The translations under genes and the position numbers were made by a program. Below the pieces are notes generated by a model. It was not told where the DNA came from and did no database searches. It worked only from the letters and a program-made list of their open reading frames with translations. From a virus, in the IMG/VR virus record IMGVR_UViG_3300042923_001352, positions 1 to 64,000 of that record: a stretch of DNA of 64,000 nt. The stretch is one strand, 5' to 3'. Below are positions 1 to 7,974 of the stretch, one piece after another; within the stretch, counting starts at the first letter, position 1, and each line of letters starts with the position of its first letter.

Positions 1-1564
1 CGTAATCAAATCCAGCATCTTCAAGATATTTTTTAAATAAAGATTCTAATGCTGTATGTTTTGCATCACTATCATATAAAATGTATTCAAATTCATTTCC
101 ATTTTCATAAGTGATAGCATAAAGACTGTTTACGATAAAATCGTATTTACCAACAATACTGTGATTTAATTTTGCTATGTCATAACGAATATCTCCGTAA
201 ATGCCATCTACACCAAAATTGCCACGCGGATCAATAACCTTCAGCGTATTAGAATTAATGTCATAGAGCATATTGCCGAAGAACAAATCTCCATGAATGA
301 TTTGCCAATTTTGATTGGACGTTGGAATGATTTGTTGCTCACAATAATCATACATATCTTTGTGAAGACGAGAATAGTTTTTATAGACCTTGTTGTTAAT
401 TTTAATGGATGAATGGTTAAGTAAATTATGCCAGAAATCTCCATTTTCTCCATTAGTAAGATCTATAACTCTCTCTTCAGTTTTAGTAATCAAAATATTT
501 GTAAGGTGCTTGTTTGTATTGAACCGAGCTTTTGATGATTGTAGCTTAAATCTCTCAATCATGTTGAAAATATTCTTTAGCAACTTCTCCCAATCCGGAG
601 AATCTGGCATTGTATATAAAAACAATTCATGAATTGGAGCAAAGTTAATATACTCAAGTTCATAAGACGTTTTACCTTTAGTTGTGTTGTAGTCAATTAA
701 TTGCGGAATGTAAACCCTAAGTTTATTAGGCAAGTTCAAAAACCAATTAATTTCCTTTTCCAATTTCTTCTCATCAGTTGAACGTTTGATAATTGTGTTG
801 TCTTCCGTTACATCAATGGAATTGAAATGACGAGCAATGTTTTTACGAGTCTTAGAGAAACTTTCAACATCACCACAGTCAAACCATTCTGTAAATCTTT
901 TTGCATCAATTATAGAAGTTCGCATATAAACTTCCATTGCGGAAGACAACTGATATTCATTTTTAATTTTGATGTTGTCCAAAATAATGGAGTTAACAGC
1001 ATCACTTAGCTTTTGAATATCAGTAAAGAAGTATACGCCGATAACTGCTTTTCTTGTTTTAGGATCAGTATCTGGTTTGTCAATAAAACTATTAACATGA
1101 TTGTAGCTATCAGTTTTAATTAAACACCAGCGTTTGTAATCTTCAACCTCATAGTATCCAATAAAATCTCTATTTTCACTCATCATTTCAGATAAATTAT
1201 CCTTAACGATAGTGTCTCCAAGAATAATGAGTAAGTTTTTATCTTGAATTGAGGAAGTCTTTTCAATTTCAAAAATACCTTCTTGAATAGCTTGAGCAAG
1301 ACCTTCAAGTTTCTCTTGTTCTCTATAATGAATAGTCATTTTGTCACTATAAAAACGATTAACATATTCGATTAGTTTTTCCTTTTTATATCCTACAATT
1401 AAACAGACTTCAGTGATACCTTCTTCAAGAAGTTTATCTAAATGCCAACTTATAAGTGGTTTATTATGCAACGGTAACATTGCTTTTGGCATGTCGTCCG
1501 TGAGAGCAAGCATGCGGGAGCCTCTCCCTGCACATGGGATCATAGCGATTGTTTTCTTTGTCAT
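1..1564 (-). CDS. Sugar-phosphate nucleotidyltransferase fused to an APH/choline-kinase-like domain (partial)
   Basis: The frame is open from an ATG at 1562-1564 to the window edge (521 codons seen, C-terminus missing). The N-terminal half matches NTP-transferase enzymes: a glycine-rich nucleotide loop (CAGRGSRM, residues 11-18), a PKAMLP motif (26-31) and a GDT near the metal site. The C-terminal part carries the aminoglycoside-phosphotransferase/choline-kinase signature HGDLFFGN (from about residue 424) followed by IDPRG. Known LicC/LicA-type and capsule enzymes use these folds to make a nucleotide-activated sugar or choline-like compound and to phosphorylate a small alcohol. An AGGGAG ribosome site lies 6 nt before the ATG. 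It lies downstream of the HAD phosphatase on the same strand, opposite to all other genes here. A role in decorating virion, cell envelope or DNA is inference; the substrate is unknown. Confidence 0.75.
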   Translation of the reverse strand, partial: MTKKTIAMIPCAGRGSRMLALTDDMPKAMLPLHNKPLISWHLDKLLEEGITEVCLIVGYKKEKLIEYVNRFYSDKMTIHYREQEKLEGLAQAIQEGIFEIEKTSSIQDKNLLIILGDTIVKDNLSEMMSENRDFIGYYEVEDYKRWCLIKTDSYNHVNSFIDKPDTDPKTRKAVIGVYFFTDIQKLSDAVNSIILDNIKIKNEYQLSSAMEVYMRTSIIDAKRFTEWFDCGDVESFSKTRKNIARHFNSIDVTEDNTIIKRSTDEKKLEKEINWFLNLPNKLRVYIPQLIDYNTTKGKTSYELEYINFAPIHELFLYTMPDSPDWEKLLKNIFNMIERFKLQSSKARFNTNKHLTNILITKTEERVIDLTNGENGDFWHNLLNHSSIKINNKVYKNYSRLHKDMYDYCEQQIIPTSNQNWQIIHGDLFFGNMLYDINSNTLKVIDPRGNFGVDGIYGDIRYDIAKLNHSIVGKYDFIVNSLYAITYENGNEFEYILYDSDAKHTALESLFKKYLEDAGFDY

Positions 1565-1700
1565 AGACATCTCCCTCTCTTTTCTTATATCTTATTCTAT
1601 TTCTTTATTTTCTATTAGTTAAATACTAACTATATATTTATATTTATATTTATAGATGCACTCTGTGAATAACCACCAAGTCCATGCATTTTCTGACATC

Positions 1701-2204
1701 TCAATCTCCAAAATTATTATGCTGCAATGAATCTTGTAATGATGCAATTTGCTCATATAACATATCATTTAATTGCTCAAGTTGTTCAACTCTTTTACGA
1801 AGATTCATATGTTCAACTAAATACTCTTCTTCACTATTATTTTTAATAGCGTTAACTCGTCTCTCTATTTCATTAACATCATTGAGACAAGACTTATCAT
1901 CGATATATAAATCGCCATATGGCTTTTGAAAATAAATTTTGTGATATCTGATTTCATAGCGTTTTAACCAATCAAAAGTATCTGGTCCAACATTAGCTAA
2001 AACACCACCAACATCTCCACCTTGAGTAACCATGTTGCGTGCTGTACTTATGATGATTTCAAAGCCCTCGTCATAAAATCTATTTAATTGGTCAATCATT
2101 GATTGAATAGGTTGAACATCAGCATAAGTTTCACCCTTCTGCTTCTTAGTGCATAACGTCTTATCCAAATCATAAATCAATGTAATTTTTGTTTTTTCAG
2201 CCAT
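1701..2204 (-). CDS. HAD-superfamily phosphatase, capsule-biosynthesis type
   Basis: A 167-aa protein with the HAD motifs in order: motif I DLDKTL near residue 12 (nucleophile and acid/base aspartates), motif II STARN near residue 53, and a C-terminal motif PYGDLYIDDK around residue 95-104 supplying the lysine and the paired aspartates. The last ~45 residues (EEEYLVEHMNLRKRVEQLEQ region) look like a coiled coil, which may dimerise the protein. Proteins of this size are often annotated as capsular or polysaccharide biosynthesis phosphatases acting on sugar phosphates. It precedes the nucleotidyltransferase/kinase gene by 136 nt, so the two probably act on the same metabolite. A GGGAGG SD lies just upstream of the ATG. 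The exact substrate cannot be read from sequence. Confidence 0.75.
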   Translation of the reverse strand: MAEKTKITLIYDLDKTLCTKKQKGETYADVQPIQSMIDQLNRFYDEGFEIIISTARNMVTQGGDVGGVLANVGPDTFDWLKRYEIRYHKIYFQKPYGDLYIDDKSCLNDVNEIERRVNAIKNNSEEEYLVEHMNLRKRVEQLEQLNDMLYEQIASLQDSLQHNNFGD

Positions 2205-2445
2205 TTTTAATTACCTCCCACAAAATGTATATAGAGTATTCTATGAACATTTTTCAACATTTTTTAATGTTTGATTGATATATATATTGTGACACAGATT
2301 TTATAGCAGGCCAATTTGGATTTGTTTGAAAATCATTTCCTATTAGATAGATCTTTATACGAAATCTGGGCAGTTATGTTAACACTAGACATAATCATTC
2401 ATATAAAATATTAACCAGAAAAACATGGATATGGAGGTACAAGAA
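2205..2445. promoter_or_regulatory. Divergent intergenic region
   Basis: About 240 nt separate the minus-strand HAD gene from the first plus-strand gene, so promoters in both directions must lie here. On the minus strand the sequence around 2225-2250 reads as an AT-rich motif (ATAGAATACTCTATATA) close to ones found before several other genes. On the plus strand a TATAAAATA-like stretch lies at about 2402-2410. No ORF or strong hairpin is apparent. Exact starts cannot be assigned by eye. Confidence 0.4.
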
Positions 2446-2973
2446 ATGAAATTACCTGGAAGATATAAAGAAGTGCTTGACTTTTTTGAGGGACTACATA
2501 TTGCTGGAGAAATGCTTGGAGAAAACGTTGTAAAGTTTCAAATACAAAAAACAAAATCATCCATGCAGGTGTTAACAAAAACTTCTTTAGGAAATGTACA
2601 ATCATACGCTGATAAAAGACTTTATTTTTTTAAAGAGGAAAATTTTGAAAAACAATCAAAATTTTATTTTGCGTTCACGGTAACTTTAGAAAGAGAAAAA
2701 GATGAAATTCTTATTCATGCCTTTCTTCCAAGGATAGGAGAAAACTATTATTTTGCAACAAGTAGTGCGCTAAAGAAAATGTATGAAAATGGTTTCGTAT
2801 TTGATTTACTTAAGAGTGGATTTCAAGAGGCTAGAATAAATGAAGTATCTAGTCAAGGTATTGAACTTTTTGCAATAGCTGGTCCAACTATATCATACGA
2901 ACAAATTTCTGAACTATACAGTGAAGTTAAATCACTAAATACTAGAGCGTTTAGCGCAGCAGGGATGAAATAA
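2446..2973 (+). CDS. Hypothetical protein
   Basis: A 175-aa protein that I do not recognise. I prefer the ATG at 2446 because GGAGG (2433-2437) sits 8 nt upstream; an in-frame ATG at 2425 would place that SD inside the gene. It is soluble and mixed alpha/beta by composition, with no signal peptide, membrane segment or cysteine motif. It opens the plus-strand nucleotide-metabolism operon and its stop overlaps the next start (TAATG at 2971-2975), so the two are probably translationally coupled. Confidence 0.7.
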   Translation: MKLPGRYKEVLDFFEGLHIAGEMLGENVVKFQIQKTKSSMQVLTKTSLGNVQSYADKRLYFFKEENFEKQSKFYFAFTVTLEREKDEILIHAFLPRIGENYYFATSSALKKMYENGFVFDLLKSGFQEARINEVSSQGIELFAIAGPTISYEQISELYSEVKSLNTRAFSAAGMK

Positions 2974-3305
2974 TGAGTACACCACATCCAGATACACAAG
3001 TGCAAATGGCTGATGATATGTTGAGAAGAGAATATAAGTTCAATATTGGAGATGTCGTCAAAATACAAACTTCTTTTAATGATAAGTTGGAAGAATTTAC
3101 ATCTACAATTAGATATCCCTACTATTTCTCAATTGATGATGAACAGTCTTATATCACTAATATTGGCCCTATTCCTTACAAAGATAGTGAACTTAAAATC
3201 ATTAAGAAAAATCCAAATGGAGAAATTCAAACTTATGACTATCTCCAAAAATGGAGAGACGAAACTGACTCAAAAGAATATAGAGACAAATGGGTCCCAG
3301 CATAA
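2973..3305 (+). CDS. Hypothetical protein
   Basis: A 110-aa unrecognised protein whose ATG overlaps the stop of the preceding gene by one base. It contains a KFNIGDVVKIQTSFNDK segment that resembles the start of a small beta-barrel (such GDxV turns are common in SH3-like folds), and an acidic/basic C-terminus ending WVPA. Coupling to its neighbour suggests a joint role. No function can be assigned. Confidence 0.65.
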   Translation: MSTPHPDTQVQMADDMLRREYKFNIGDVVKIQTSFNDKLEEFTSTIRYPYYFSIDDEQSYITNIGPIPYKDSELKIIKKNPNGEIQTYDYLQKWRDETDSKEYRDKWVPA

Positions 3306-3325
3306 TAAATAAAAAGAGGTGTATG

Positions 3326-4504
3326 ATGTCAAGACTAGCAAAAACTAATTTAAAAGTAGTTTATTCTGACCAAAACTTACCAACAGAAACAGTAAAATCA
3401 ATTTTTTTAGCCGGTCCAACCCCAAGAAGTGGAGACGTTGATACTTGGAGAGGAGAAGCTGTCGAAGTATTGAAAAGCTTGAACTATGATGGAATAGTTT
3501 TTATACCAGAGCCAAGTACTGGTGAATTTAAACATAGTTATGATGACCAAGTTGAATGGGAATTAGCCGCTTTAAATCGTGCCGATATTATTGTTTTTTG
3601 GGTACCAAGAGAACTTAAGAATTTCCCTGCGTTTACGACAAACGTAGAATTTGGAACATGGATTACATCCGGAAAGGTTGCATTTGGTTACCCACCAGAA
3701 GCTGAGAAAATGCGATATCTAGAATATTTAGCTAAATTAAATAATGTAGAGAGCCATTCTACTTTAAAAGAAACTCTTAAGGAAGCAGTAGATAAGATAG
3801 GTGATGGTGCTGATAGAAAAGGTGGCGAGGTTGAAGTTCCACTATATATTTGGAAAACCCCATCATTTCAAAATTGGTATGAAGCACAAACAAGTGCAGG
3901 AAACATACTTGAACACGCAAAACTTTTGTTCAACGCTAGAAGCGGCTTGAACAAAGATAATGTTTTCTTTTGGATTTTGTGGGTAGACATGTATGTGGCT
4001 AAAGAAAATCGCAATAAGACAATTGAATTTGTTGCCTCAAGATCAAATGCTACAGCTGTTTTACTTTATAAAAAATCAGATGACATTATGAACACTGAGG
4101 TCGTACTGGTTAAGGAATTTAGAAGTCCCGCATCTACCGATGATGGTTATGTTTGGGAGCTACCAGGTGGTTCATCAGAGAATGAAAATGATGATGAAAT
4201 AGTTGTTGCTGTCAATGAAGTCAAAGAAGAAACTGGCTTTAAAATTGATAAAAGTAGAATAAAATTCATTCAACAAAGACAAGTAAATGAAACACTTTTA
4301 GCAAATCAGGTTGCATTATTTGCTGCCGAGATTACTCAAGAAGAAGTTGAATGGTTTAAATCTCAAAAAGACATAGCTAAGGGTAACATCGAAGATACTG
4401 AACGTACATTCACAGAAGTTGTTACTCTAAAAGACATTTTAGAAAATGAGCTTGTTGATTGGATGAATGTCGGTATGATAATGAAAGTAGTTAGTCAAAA
4501 CTAA
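3326..4504 (+). CDS. Nucleoside 2-deoxyribosyltransferase-like domain fused to a Nudix hydrolase
   Basis: A 392-aa two-domain protein. The first ~150 residues resemble the nucleoside 2-deoxyribosyltransferase-like family: IFLAGPTPR near residue 27, an FIPEP strand, a QVEWELAALNRADIIVFWVPR block, then FTTNVEFG. That fold cleaves or exchanges N-glycosidic bonds of deoxynucleosides or nucleotides. The C-terminal ~150 residues are Nudix: VWELPGG followed by a slightly modified box ending NEVKEETGF, with Asn where Arg is usual and about two extra residues before it. The VLVKEFRSP strand is reminiscent of ADP-ribose pyrophosphatases. Two ATGs lie in tandem (3323 and 3326); GAGGTG ending at 3321 favours the second. 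Likely roles are salvage or destruction of host or damaged nucleotides, or handling of NAD/ADP-ribose; which one is uncertain. Confidence 0.8.
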   Translation: MSRLAKTNLKVVYSDQNLPTETVKSIFLAGPTPRSGDVDTWRGEAVEVLKSLNYDGIVFIPEPSTGEFKHSYDDQVEWELAALNRADIIVFWVPRELKNFPAFTTNVEFGTWITSGKVAFGYPPEAEKMRYLEYLAKLNNVESHSTLKETLKEAVDKIGDGADRKGGEVEVPLYIWKTPSFQNWYEAQTSAGNILEHAKLLFNARSGLNKDNVFFWILWVDMYVAKENRNKTIEFVASRSNATAVLLYKKSDDIMNTEVVLVKEFRSPASTDDGYVWELPGGSSENENDDEIVVAVNEVKEETGFKIDKSRIKFIQQRQVNETLLANQVALFAAEITQEEVEWFKSQKDIAKGNIEDTERTFTEVVTLKDILENELVDWMNVGMIMKVVSQN

Positions 4505-4544
4505 ATTAAGGAGTTGGTGTATCTTCTTTTACAATCCTTTTCCA

Positions 4545-4793
4545 ATGTGGTTTATTTTTTTCGTGGCACTACCGCTATGGATTTTAGGCACCATACTTAA
4601 AATTCCTTACTGGATTCTGAAATTTATTAAATTAGAAGCTATTGCTCATGCTTATTGGGTTATTCCAAATCTTCTATTGATGGAGATTGAACAATTTAGT
4701 CTTGGACCAAAAGATTTTTTTAAACATTTTAAAGAACGTTGGACAGTTGGCTACAAGAAAAATGGCTATTTAAGCTTTAAACGTAAAAAATAA
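4545..4793 (+). CDS. Small membrane protein with uncertain start
   Basis: At least 82 aa: a strongly hydrophobic N-terminal part (FIFFVALPLWILGTIL, then IPYWILKFI) that gives one or two membrane segments, followed by a basic tail ending SFKRKK. The ATG at 4545 has no SD close by. A good AAGGAG at 4508-4513 is instead spaced 7 nt before an in-frame ATC at 4521, which would add IFFYNPFP to the N-terminus. So either an ATC start is used or the base at 4523 differs from the true sequence. A GTG at 4517 opens another frame but stops after 27 codons. A terminator follows. Function is unknown. Confidence 0.6.
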   Translation: MWFIFFVALPLWILGTILKIPYWILKFIKLEAIAHAYWVIPNLLLMEIEQFSLGPKDFFKHFKERWTVGYKKNGYLSFKRKK

Positions 4794-4798
4794 ATTTT

Positions 4799-4829
4799 AA
4801 GCCACATATTGAAAAATATGCGGCTTTTT
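4799..4829 (+). terminator. Intrinsic terminator
   Basis: An inverted repeat with arms AAGCCACATATT and AATATGCGGCTT (one A-C mismatch) closes a GAAA loop and is followed by a T run. It ends the operon that began at 2446. Confidence 0.8.
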
Positions 4830-4872
4830 AATTAATATATAAAGAAGATAAAAACGAAAAGAGGCACACTAA

Positions 4873-5427
4873 ATGATAATCCATTGTTCGGGATGCGACG
4901 GCACAGGTAAAAGCACTCTTGTTAAAGCACTCTCAGAAAAACTTGGTTGGGAAAGTAAACACTTTGACAAACCAAAAGATTTAGCAGATGGTAAAAAACA
5001 ATATTTCGATTTTGCTAAAATGATGAATGAAAATCCAGATAAAAATATTATTTGCGACAGATTGCATGATGGAGAATATATCTACGCACCTCTTTATAGA
5101 GGTTACACAGCAAATTATATGAGAGAGTTTGAACAAGAAATAGTTCGTAAACATAATTTCTTATTTGTTTATGTAAAGGCAGATTTAGAAACTATCATTG
5201 ACCGTACTCGCAAACGTGGAGAAGATTTTGTAAAGGAAGAACATTTTCAAATAGTTCTTGATTCATTTGAAAAATATCTACAAGAACAAGCCTTACCATA
5301 CATTGTAATTGATACAACAAATAGTAATACTGAAGACGATGTGCAAAAAGTATTGGAAGCAATGGACAAAGTAAATCTAATTTGGAATTCGGTTAGAGAA
5401 GGAGACTGTCCCAGGCGCAATTCTTAA
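4873..5427 (+). CDS. P-loop deoxynucleoside monophosphate kinase-like protein
   Basis: A 184-aa protein starting with the Walker A loop GCDGTGKST (residues 7-15), then an ICDRLHDGEYIYAPLYRG segment matching the DR-containing region of thymidylate-kinase-like enzymes, and a DRTRKRGEDF lid-like stretch near residue 116. These enzymes phosphorylate (d)NMPs with ATP. Next to a dCMP deaminase and a thymidylate-synthase homologue, it probably converts the product dNMP, perhaps modified, to the diphosphate. AGAGGCAC precedes the ATG. The C-terminus is odd: the downstream glycosylase-like frame is open from 5381, and its family-like N-terminus overlaps this gene, so a +1 shift near 5410 would fuse the two proteins. 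Confidence 0.8.
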   Translation: MIIHCSGCDGTGKSTLVKALSEKLGWESKHFDKPKDLADGKKQYFDFAKMMNENPDKNIICDRLHDGEYIYAPLYRGYTANYMREFEQEIVRKHNFLFVYVKADLETIIDRTRKRGEDFVKEEHFQIVLDSFEKYLQEQALPYIVIDTTNSNTEDDVQKVLEAMDKVNLIWNSVREGDCPRRNS

Positions 5428-5464
5428 AAATGTTCAACCTAGAGGCAATATAAATGCAAAAATA

Positions 5465-5872
5465 ATGGTTGTTGCTCAAAACCCTGGTGGTCGTGGAAAT
5501 GGAGATTATTCTACAATATGGGCTAACGGTCCAAACTCTAATTTTATATTAAGTGCTACCAAAGAGGCTGATATCTTTAACAATATTTGGTTCACTAATC
5601 TCGTACCATATCCAACTGAAGATAATAAAATAACAAAAGAACAAATTGAAGCAACCGAGCACATCATACATGCTCAAGTTGAGTTGTTGAATCCGAAAGT
5701 AATTATTGGTCTAGGTGGATTTGCTTGTAATTACTTAAAGAAAAACTTTAGTAAAAATATTCAAGTAATTGAACAAAAACATCCTGCCTATGTGAGACGT
5801 TTCTTAAGTGGAGATAAGGCTAATCGTGAAAAATATGTTCAAGTATTTGCTGAAACTAAAAAATATCTGTGA
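5465..5872 (+). CDS. Uracil-DNA glycosylase-like protein (family 4/5 type), start unresolved
   Basis: The 135 aa from the first ATG show a UDG-superfamily core: VVAQNPGGRGN in place of the usual GEAPG motif, a NIWFTNLVPYPTEDNKIT strand and loop, LNPKVIIGLGGFACNYL, and KHPAY in place of the HPS motif. The family removes uracil or other damaged bases from DNA. The ATG at 5465 falls inside the first conserved strand and lacks an SD. The sequence directly upstream in the same frame (5432-5464) encodes VQPRGNINAKI, which matches the usual N-terminal extension (GxGNxxAKI). The true product must therefore begin upstream, by a non-ATG start or by frameshift from the kinase gene. Iron-sulphur cysteines typical of family 4 are not evident, so activity is uncertain. 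Confidence 0.7.
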   Translation: MVVAQNPGGRGNGDYSTIWANGPNSNFILSATKEADIFNNIWFTNLVPYPTEDNKITKEQIEATEHIIHAQVELLNPKVIIGLGGFACNYLKKNFSKNIQVIEQKHPAYVRRFLSGDKANREKYVQVFAETKKYL

Positions 5873-5880
5873 GGTGTCTT

Positions 5881-6390
5881 ATGAATCCAAATATTGAATT
5901 AGGAATACCTCCATTAGATGAGTATTATATGATGATGGCATTTGTTGCGGCATCCAGAGCGAATTGCTTAAATCGAGCAGTGGGTTCTGTATTAGTAACT
6001 TCTGATAATGGTTCTGTCGCAGCCACAGGCTATAATGGTGTACCAAGAGGGTTACCACATTGTGTAACTTGTAGGCGCAGAGAAGAAGGCTTTGGTCCTG
6101 GCGAAGGATTACATCGTTCAAGAGCAGAGCATGCTGAACGTTCCGTTATTGAGCAAGCAGCAAAATATGGTAGAAAAACAGAAGGTAGCATTTTATACGT
6201 TACAGATATGCCTTGTTCGGAATGTACTAAGGCTATCATTAACGCCGGTATTAAGAAGCTCTACTACTGTAGTGAATATCCTGGTACCGAAGCAAGAGAA
6301 ATGCTTACTACGGTAGGTATTGAAATCGTTCAGCTTGATAAAAGCAAAATCTTAGACCATCTCGAATCCTATATTAAGGCTATTAGGTGA
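5881..6390 (+). CDS. Deoxycytidylate (dCMP) deaminase
   Basis: A 169-aa protein with the zinc-dependent cytidine/dCMP deaminase motifs: HAE (in SRAEHAERSV, near residue 82) and PCSEC (near residue 109), plus the ASRANCLNRAVGSVLV start and a GYNGVPRG substrate loop typical of dCMP deaminases (usual length 150-190 aa). It converts dCMP to dUMP and so feeds the thymidylate-synthase homologue at 6894. The ATG at 5881 has GAGGTG 4-6 nt upstream, while an in-frame GTG at 5869 overlaps the previous stop and is less likely. Further cysteines (CVTCRRREEG region) may bind a second zinc, as in T4 and human dCMP deaminases. Confidence 0.92.
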   Translation: MNPNIELGIPPLDEYYMMMAFVAASRANCLNRAVGSVLVTSDNGSVAATGYNGVPRGLPHCVTCRRREEGFGPGEGLHRSRAEHAERSVIEQAAKYGRKTEGSILYVTDMPCSECTKAIINAGIKKLYYCSEYPGTEAREMLTTVGIEIVQLDKSKILDHLESYIKAIR

Positions 6391-6394
6391 TAAT

Positions 6395-6835
6395 ATGAAT
6401 TGGACGAGGGAGCTAAAAGATTTACCTAGTGGTTGCGCCGAACTTATTGAATCAATAGAGATGATAATTACAGCAGAAATATTATGCGGAGGAAGAGGAC
6501 ACCTTATAACGTACCAAAACAATATGTTTTCAATGAGAATTGGTAATTTCCCAAGTATGTTATTAATTCCACAAAATATTGGCCCTCATACACCCGCTCA
6601 AATGAAATTAAAAAAACCTGATTTAATACTAATAAAAGATTTAAAGGTCTTTGAAGAGAAACTCAAGGAATTAAGTATAATTGTAACAAAAAAAGAAAAT
6701 CAAAGAAGAACTGGCTATCTCAATATGAGCGGTTCATCCCACACCGTTGAAGAACCACACTGGGAACTGTTGTTTGTGAATCAAAGTAAGTTTTATGATT
6801 TCTACCTTCTCTGCAAACAACATGGTTTGTTTTAA
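6395..6835 (+). CDS. Hypothetical protein
   Basis: A 146-aa unrecognised protein following the deaminase by 4 nt in the same operon. It begins with an acidic helix (ELKDLPSGCAELIESIEMIITAEIL) and continues as alternating strands and basic helices. Its overall plan (helix, then a strand pair with a short aromatic-rich loop) recalls other small proteins at 8475, 15103, 16521, 16846 and 17303, but homology is not demonstrable by eye. Only a weak SD precedes the ATG. Function is unknown. Confidence 0.65.
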   Translation: MNWTRELKDLPSGCAELIESIEMIITAEILCGGRGHLITYQNNMFSMRIGNFPSMLLIPQNIGPHTPAQMKLKKPDLILIKDLKVFEEKLKELSIIVTKKENQRRTGYLNMSGSSHTVEEPHWELLFVNQSKFYDFYLLCKQHGLF

Positions 6836-6893
6836 AAAAACACGCTAATATCATAATATAGACTTATACAGAAAAGAATTGGAGATGCATCAG

Positions 6894-7937
6894 ATGAAAG
6901 TTTTTGAATTTGACTCAGTAGCAGAATCTTATACGGAAATTGTTAAATACGTACTACAAAATGGTGATGAAGTTTCTCCTCGTGGACAACTAACAAGAGA
7001 AATTACACCGGCAACAATTGTTATTAACAATCCTCGTAAGAGAGTTGCCGATCATCCTGATCGTAGATTGAACTATGGGTTTATGATTGGAGAATTAATC
7101 TGGATTCTACAAGGAAAAAATGATTTAAGTATTACTCATTACAATAAGCAATGGGCAAATTTTTCTGATGATGGAAACATTCTTAATGGAGCATATGGAC
7201 AACGTATTTTCAATTGGGATGGTGGAGAAGCTTTTGTTGAGTCTGAAGATAAAGAGATTTCAGGTGAAACAATGCCTTCTGTGGAAATAAAAGAAATTAG
7301 AGTTAATCAATTTATGCAAGTTTACAATCGTTTGTTAAATGACTCTGATTCTCGCCAAGGAACAATTAGCTTATTTGATCCAGCAAAAGATTTTGCGCCA
7401 ACAAAGGATGTACCTTGTACAAACTGGATGAGATTTACCATTCGTAATGGTAAATTAAATATGTTGGTTGGCATGAGAAGTAATGACCTTTGGTGGGGTT
7501 ATCCATATGATGTGTACAATTTCACAATGTTACAAGAAATCATGGCTGGTTTACTTGGAGTAGAAGTTGGCAAGTATACTCATATTGCAGACTCACTTCA
7601 TCTTTACGAAATGCATTTTGAAGCAGCTCAAAAAATGATTAACAATGAACACACTTCTGTTTATAACTCATTTGAACCAATTGACGCTCGTCTTCAACTG
7701 GGAGAGTTGGATAAAACTGCAGATAAGGTGTTTACTGTCGAACATATTACTCGTGAGAATGGTGCTGATGTAAAAGTTGAAGAGGTAATAAACCTCATTA
7801 ACGAGATACAAAATGAGTATTGGAAATCATTGGCAGCATCAATTGCAACATACAATTTTAAGAAATCAAAAAGAGACCTTCATGAAACCGATGAACTTAG
7901 AAAGTACATTACAAATGAATTTAATGGACTTCTTTAA
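6894..7937 (+). CDS. Thymidylate synthase-family enzyme; possible deoxypyrimidine hydroxymethylase
   Basis: A 347-aa protein with the full thymidylate-synthase fold signatures: NGAYGQR near residue 98, the dUMP-phosphate arginine in DSRQGTI, catalytic Cys175 in VPCTNW, MRSNDLWWGYPYDVYNFTML, and DSLHLYE near the C-terminal half. In classical ThyA the position after GxPF/Y is Asn and selects uracil. Here it is Asp206, the residue found in T4-type dCMP hydroxymethylases. The enzyme may therefore act on dCMP or make a hydroxymethyl-pyrimidine rather than dTMP; this is inference, since phage synthases vary here. GGAG at 6881-6884 supports the ATG at 6894. With the upstream kinase and deaminase it forms a nucleotide-supply module closed by a terminator. 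Confidence 0.88.
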   Translation: MKVFEFDSVAESYTEIVKYVLQNGDEVSPRGQLTREITPATIVINNPRKRVADHPDRRLNYGFMIGELIWILQGKNDLSITHYNKQWANFSDDGNILNGAYGQRIFNWDGGEAFVESEDKEISGETMPSVEIKEIRVNQFMQVYNRLLNDSDSRQGTISLFDPAKDFAPTKDVPCTNWMRFTIRNGKLNMLVGMRSNDLWWGYPYDVYNFTMLQEIMAGLLGVEVGKYTHIADSLHLYEMHFEAAQKMINNEHTSVYNSFEPIDARLQLGELDKTADKVFTVEHITRENGADVKVEEVINLINEIQNEYWKSLAASIATYNFKKSKRDLHETDELRKYITNEFNGLL

Positions 7938-7943
7938 TAACTT

Positions 7944-7974
7944 AACCCTATCTATTAGATAGGGTTTTATTTTT
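7944..7974 (+). terminator. Intrinsic terminator
   Basis: Arms AACCCTATC and GATAGGGTT (9-bp perfect stem, loop TATTA) are followed by TTATTTTTA. It ends the synthase operon. Confidence 0.85.

Noticed and set aside
4517-4600. GTG-started ORF after the AAGGAG at 4508 (27 codons)
   Set aside because: It ends after 27 codons, its SD spacing is too short, and the longer frame with two hydrophobic segments is the more credible gene.
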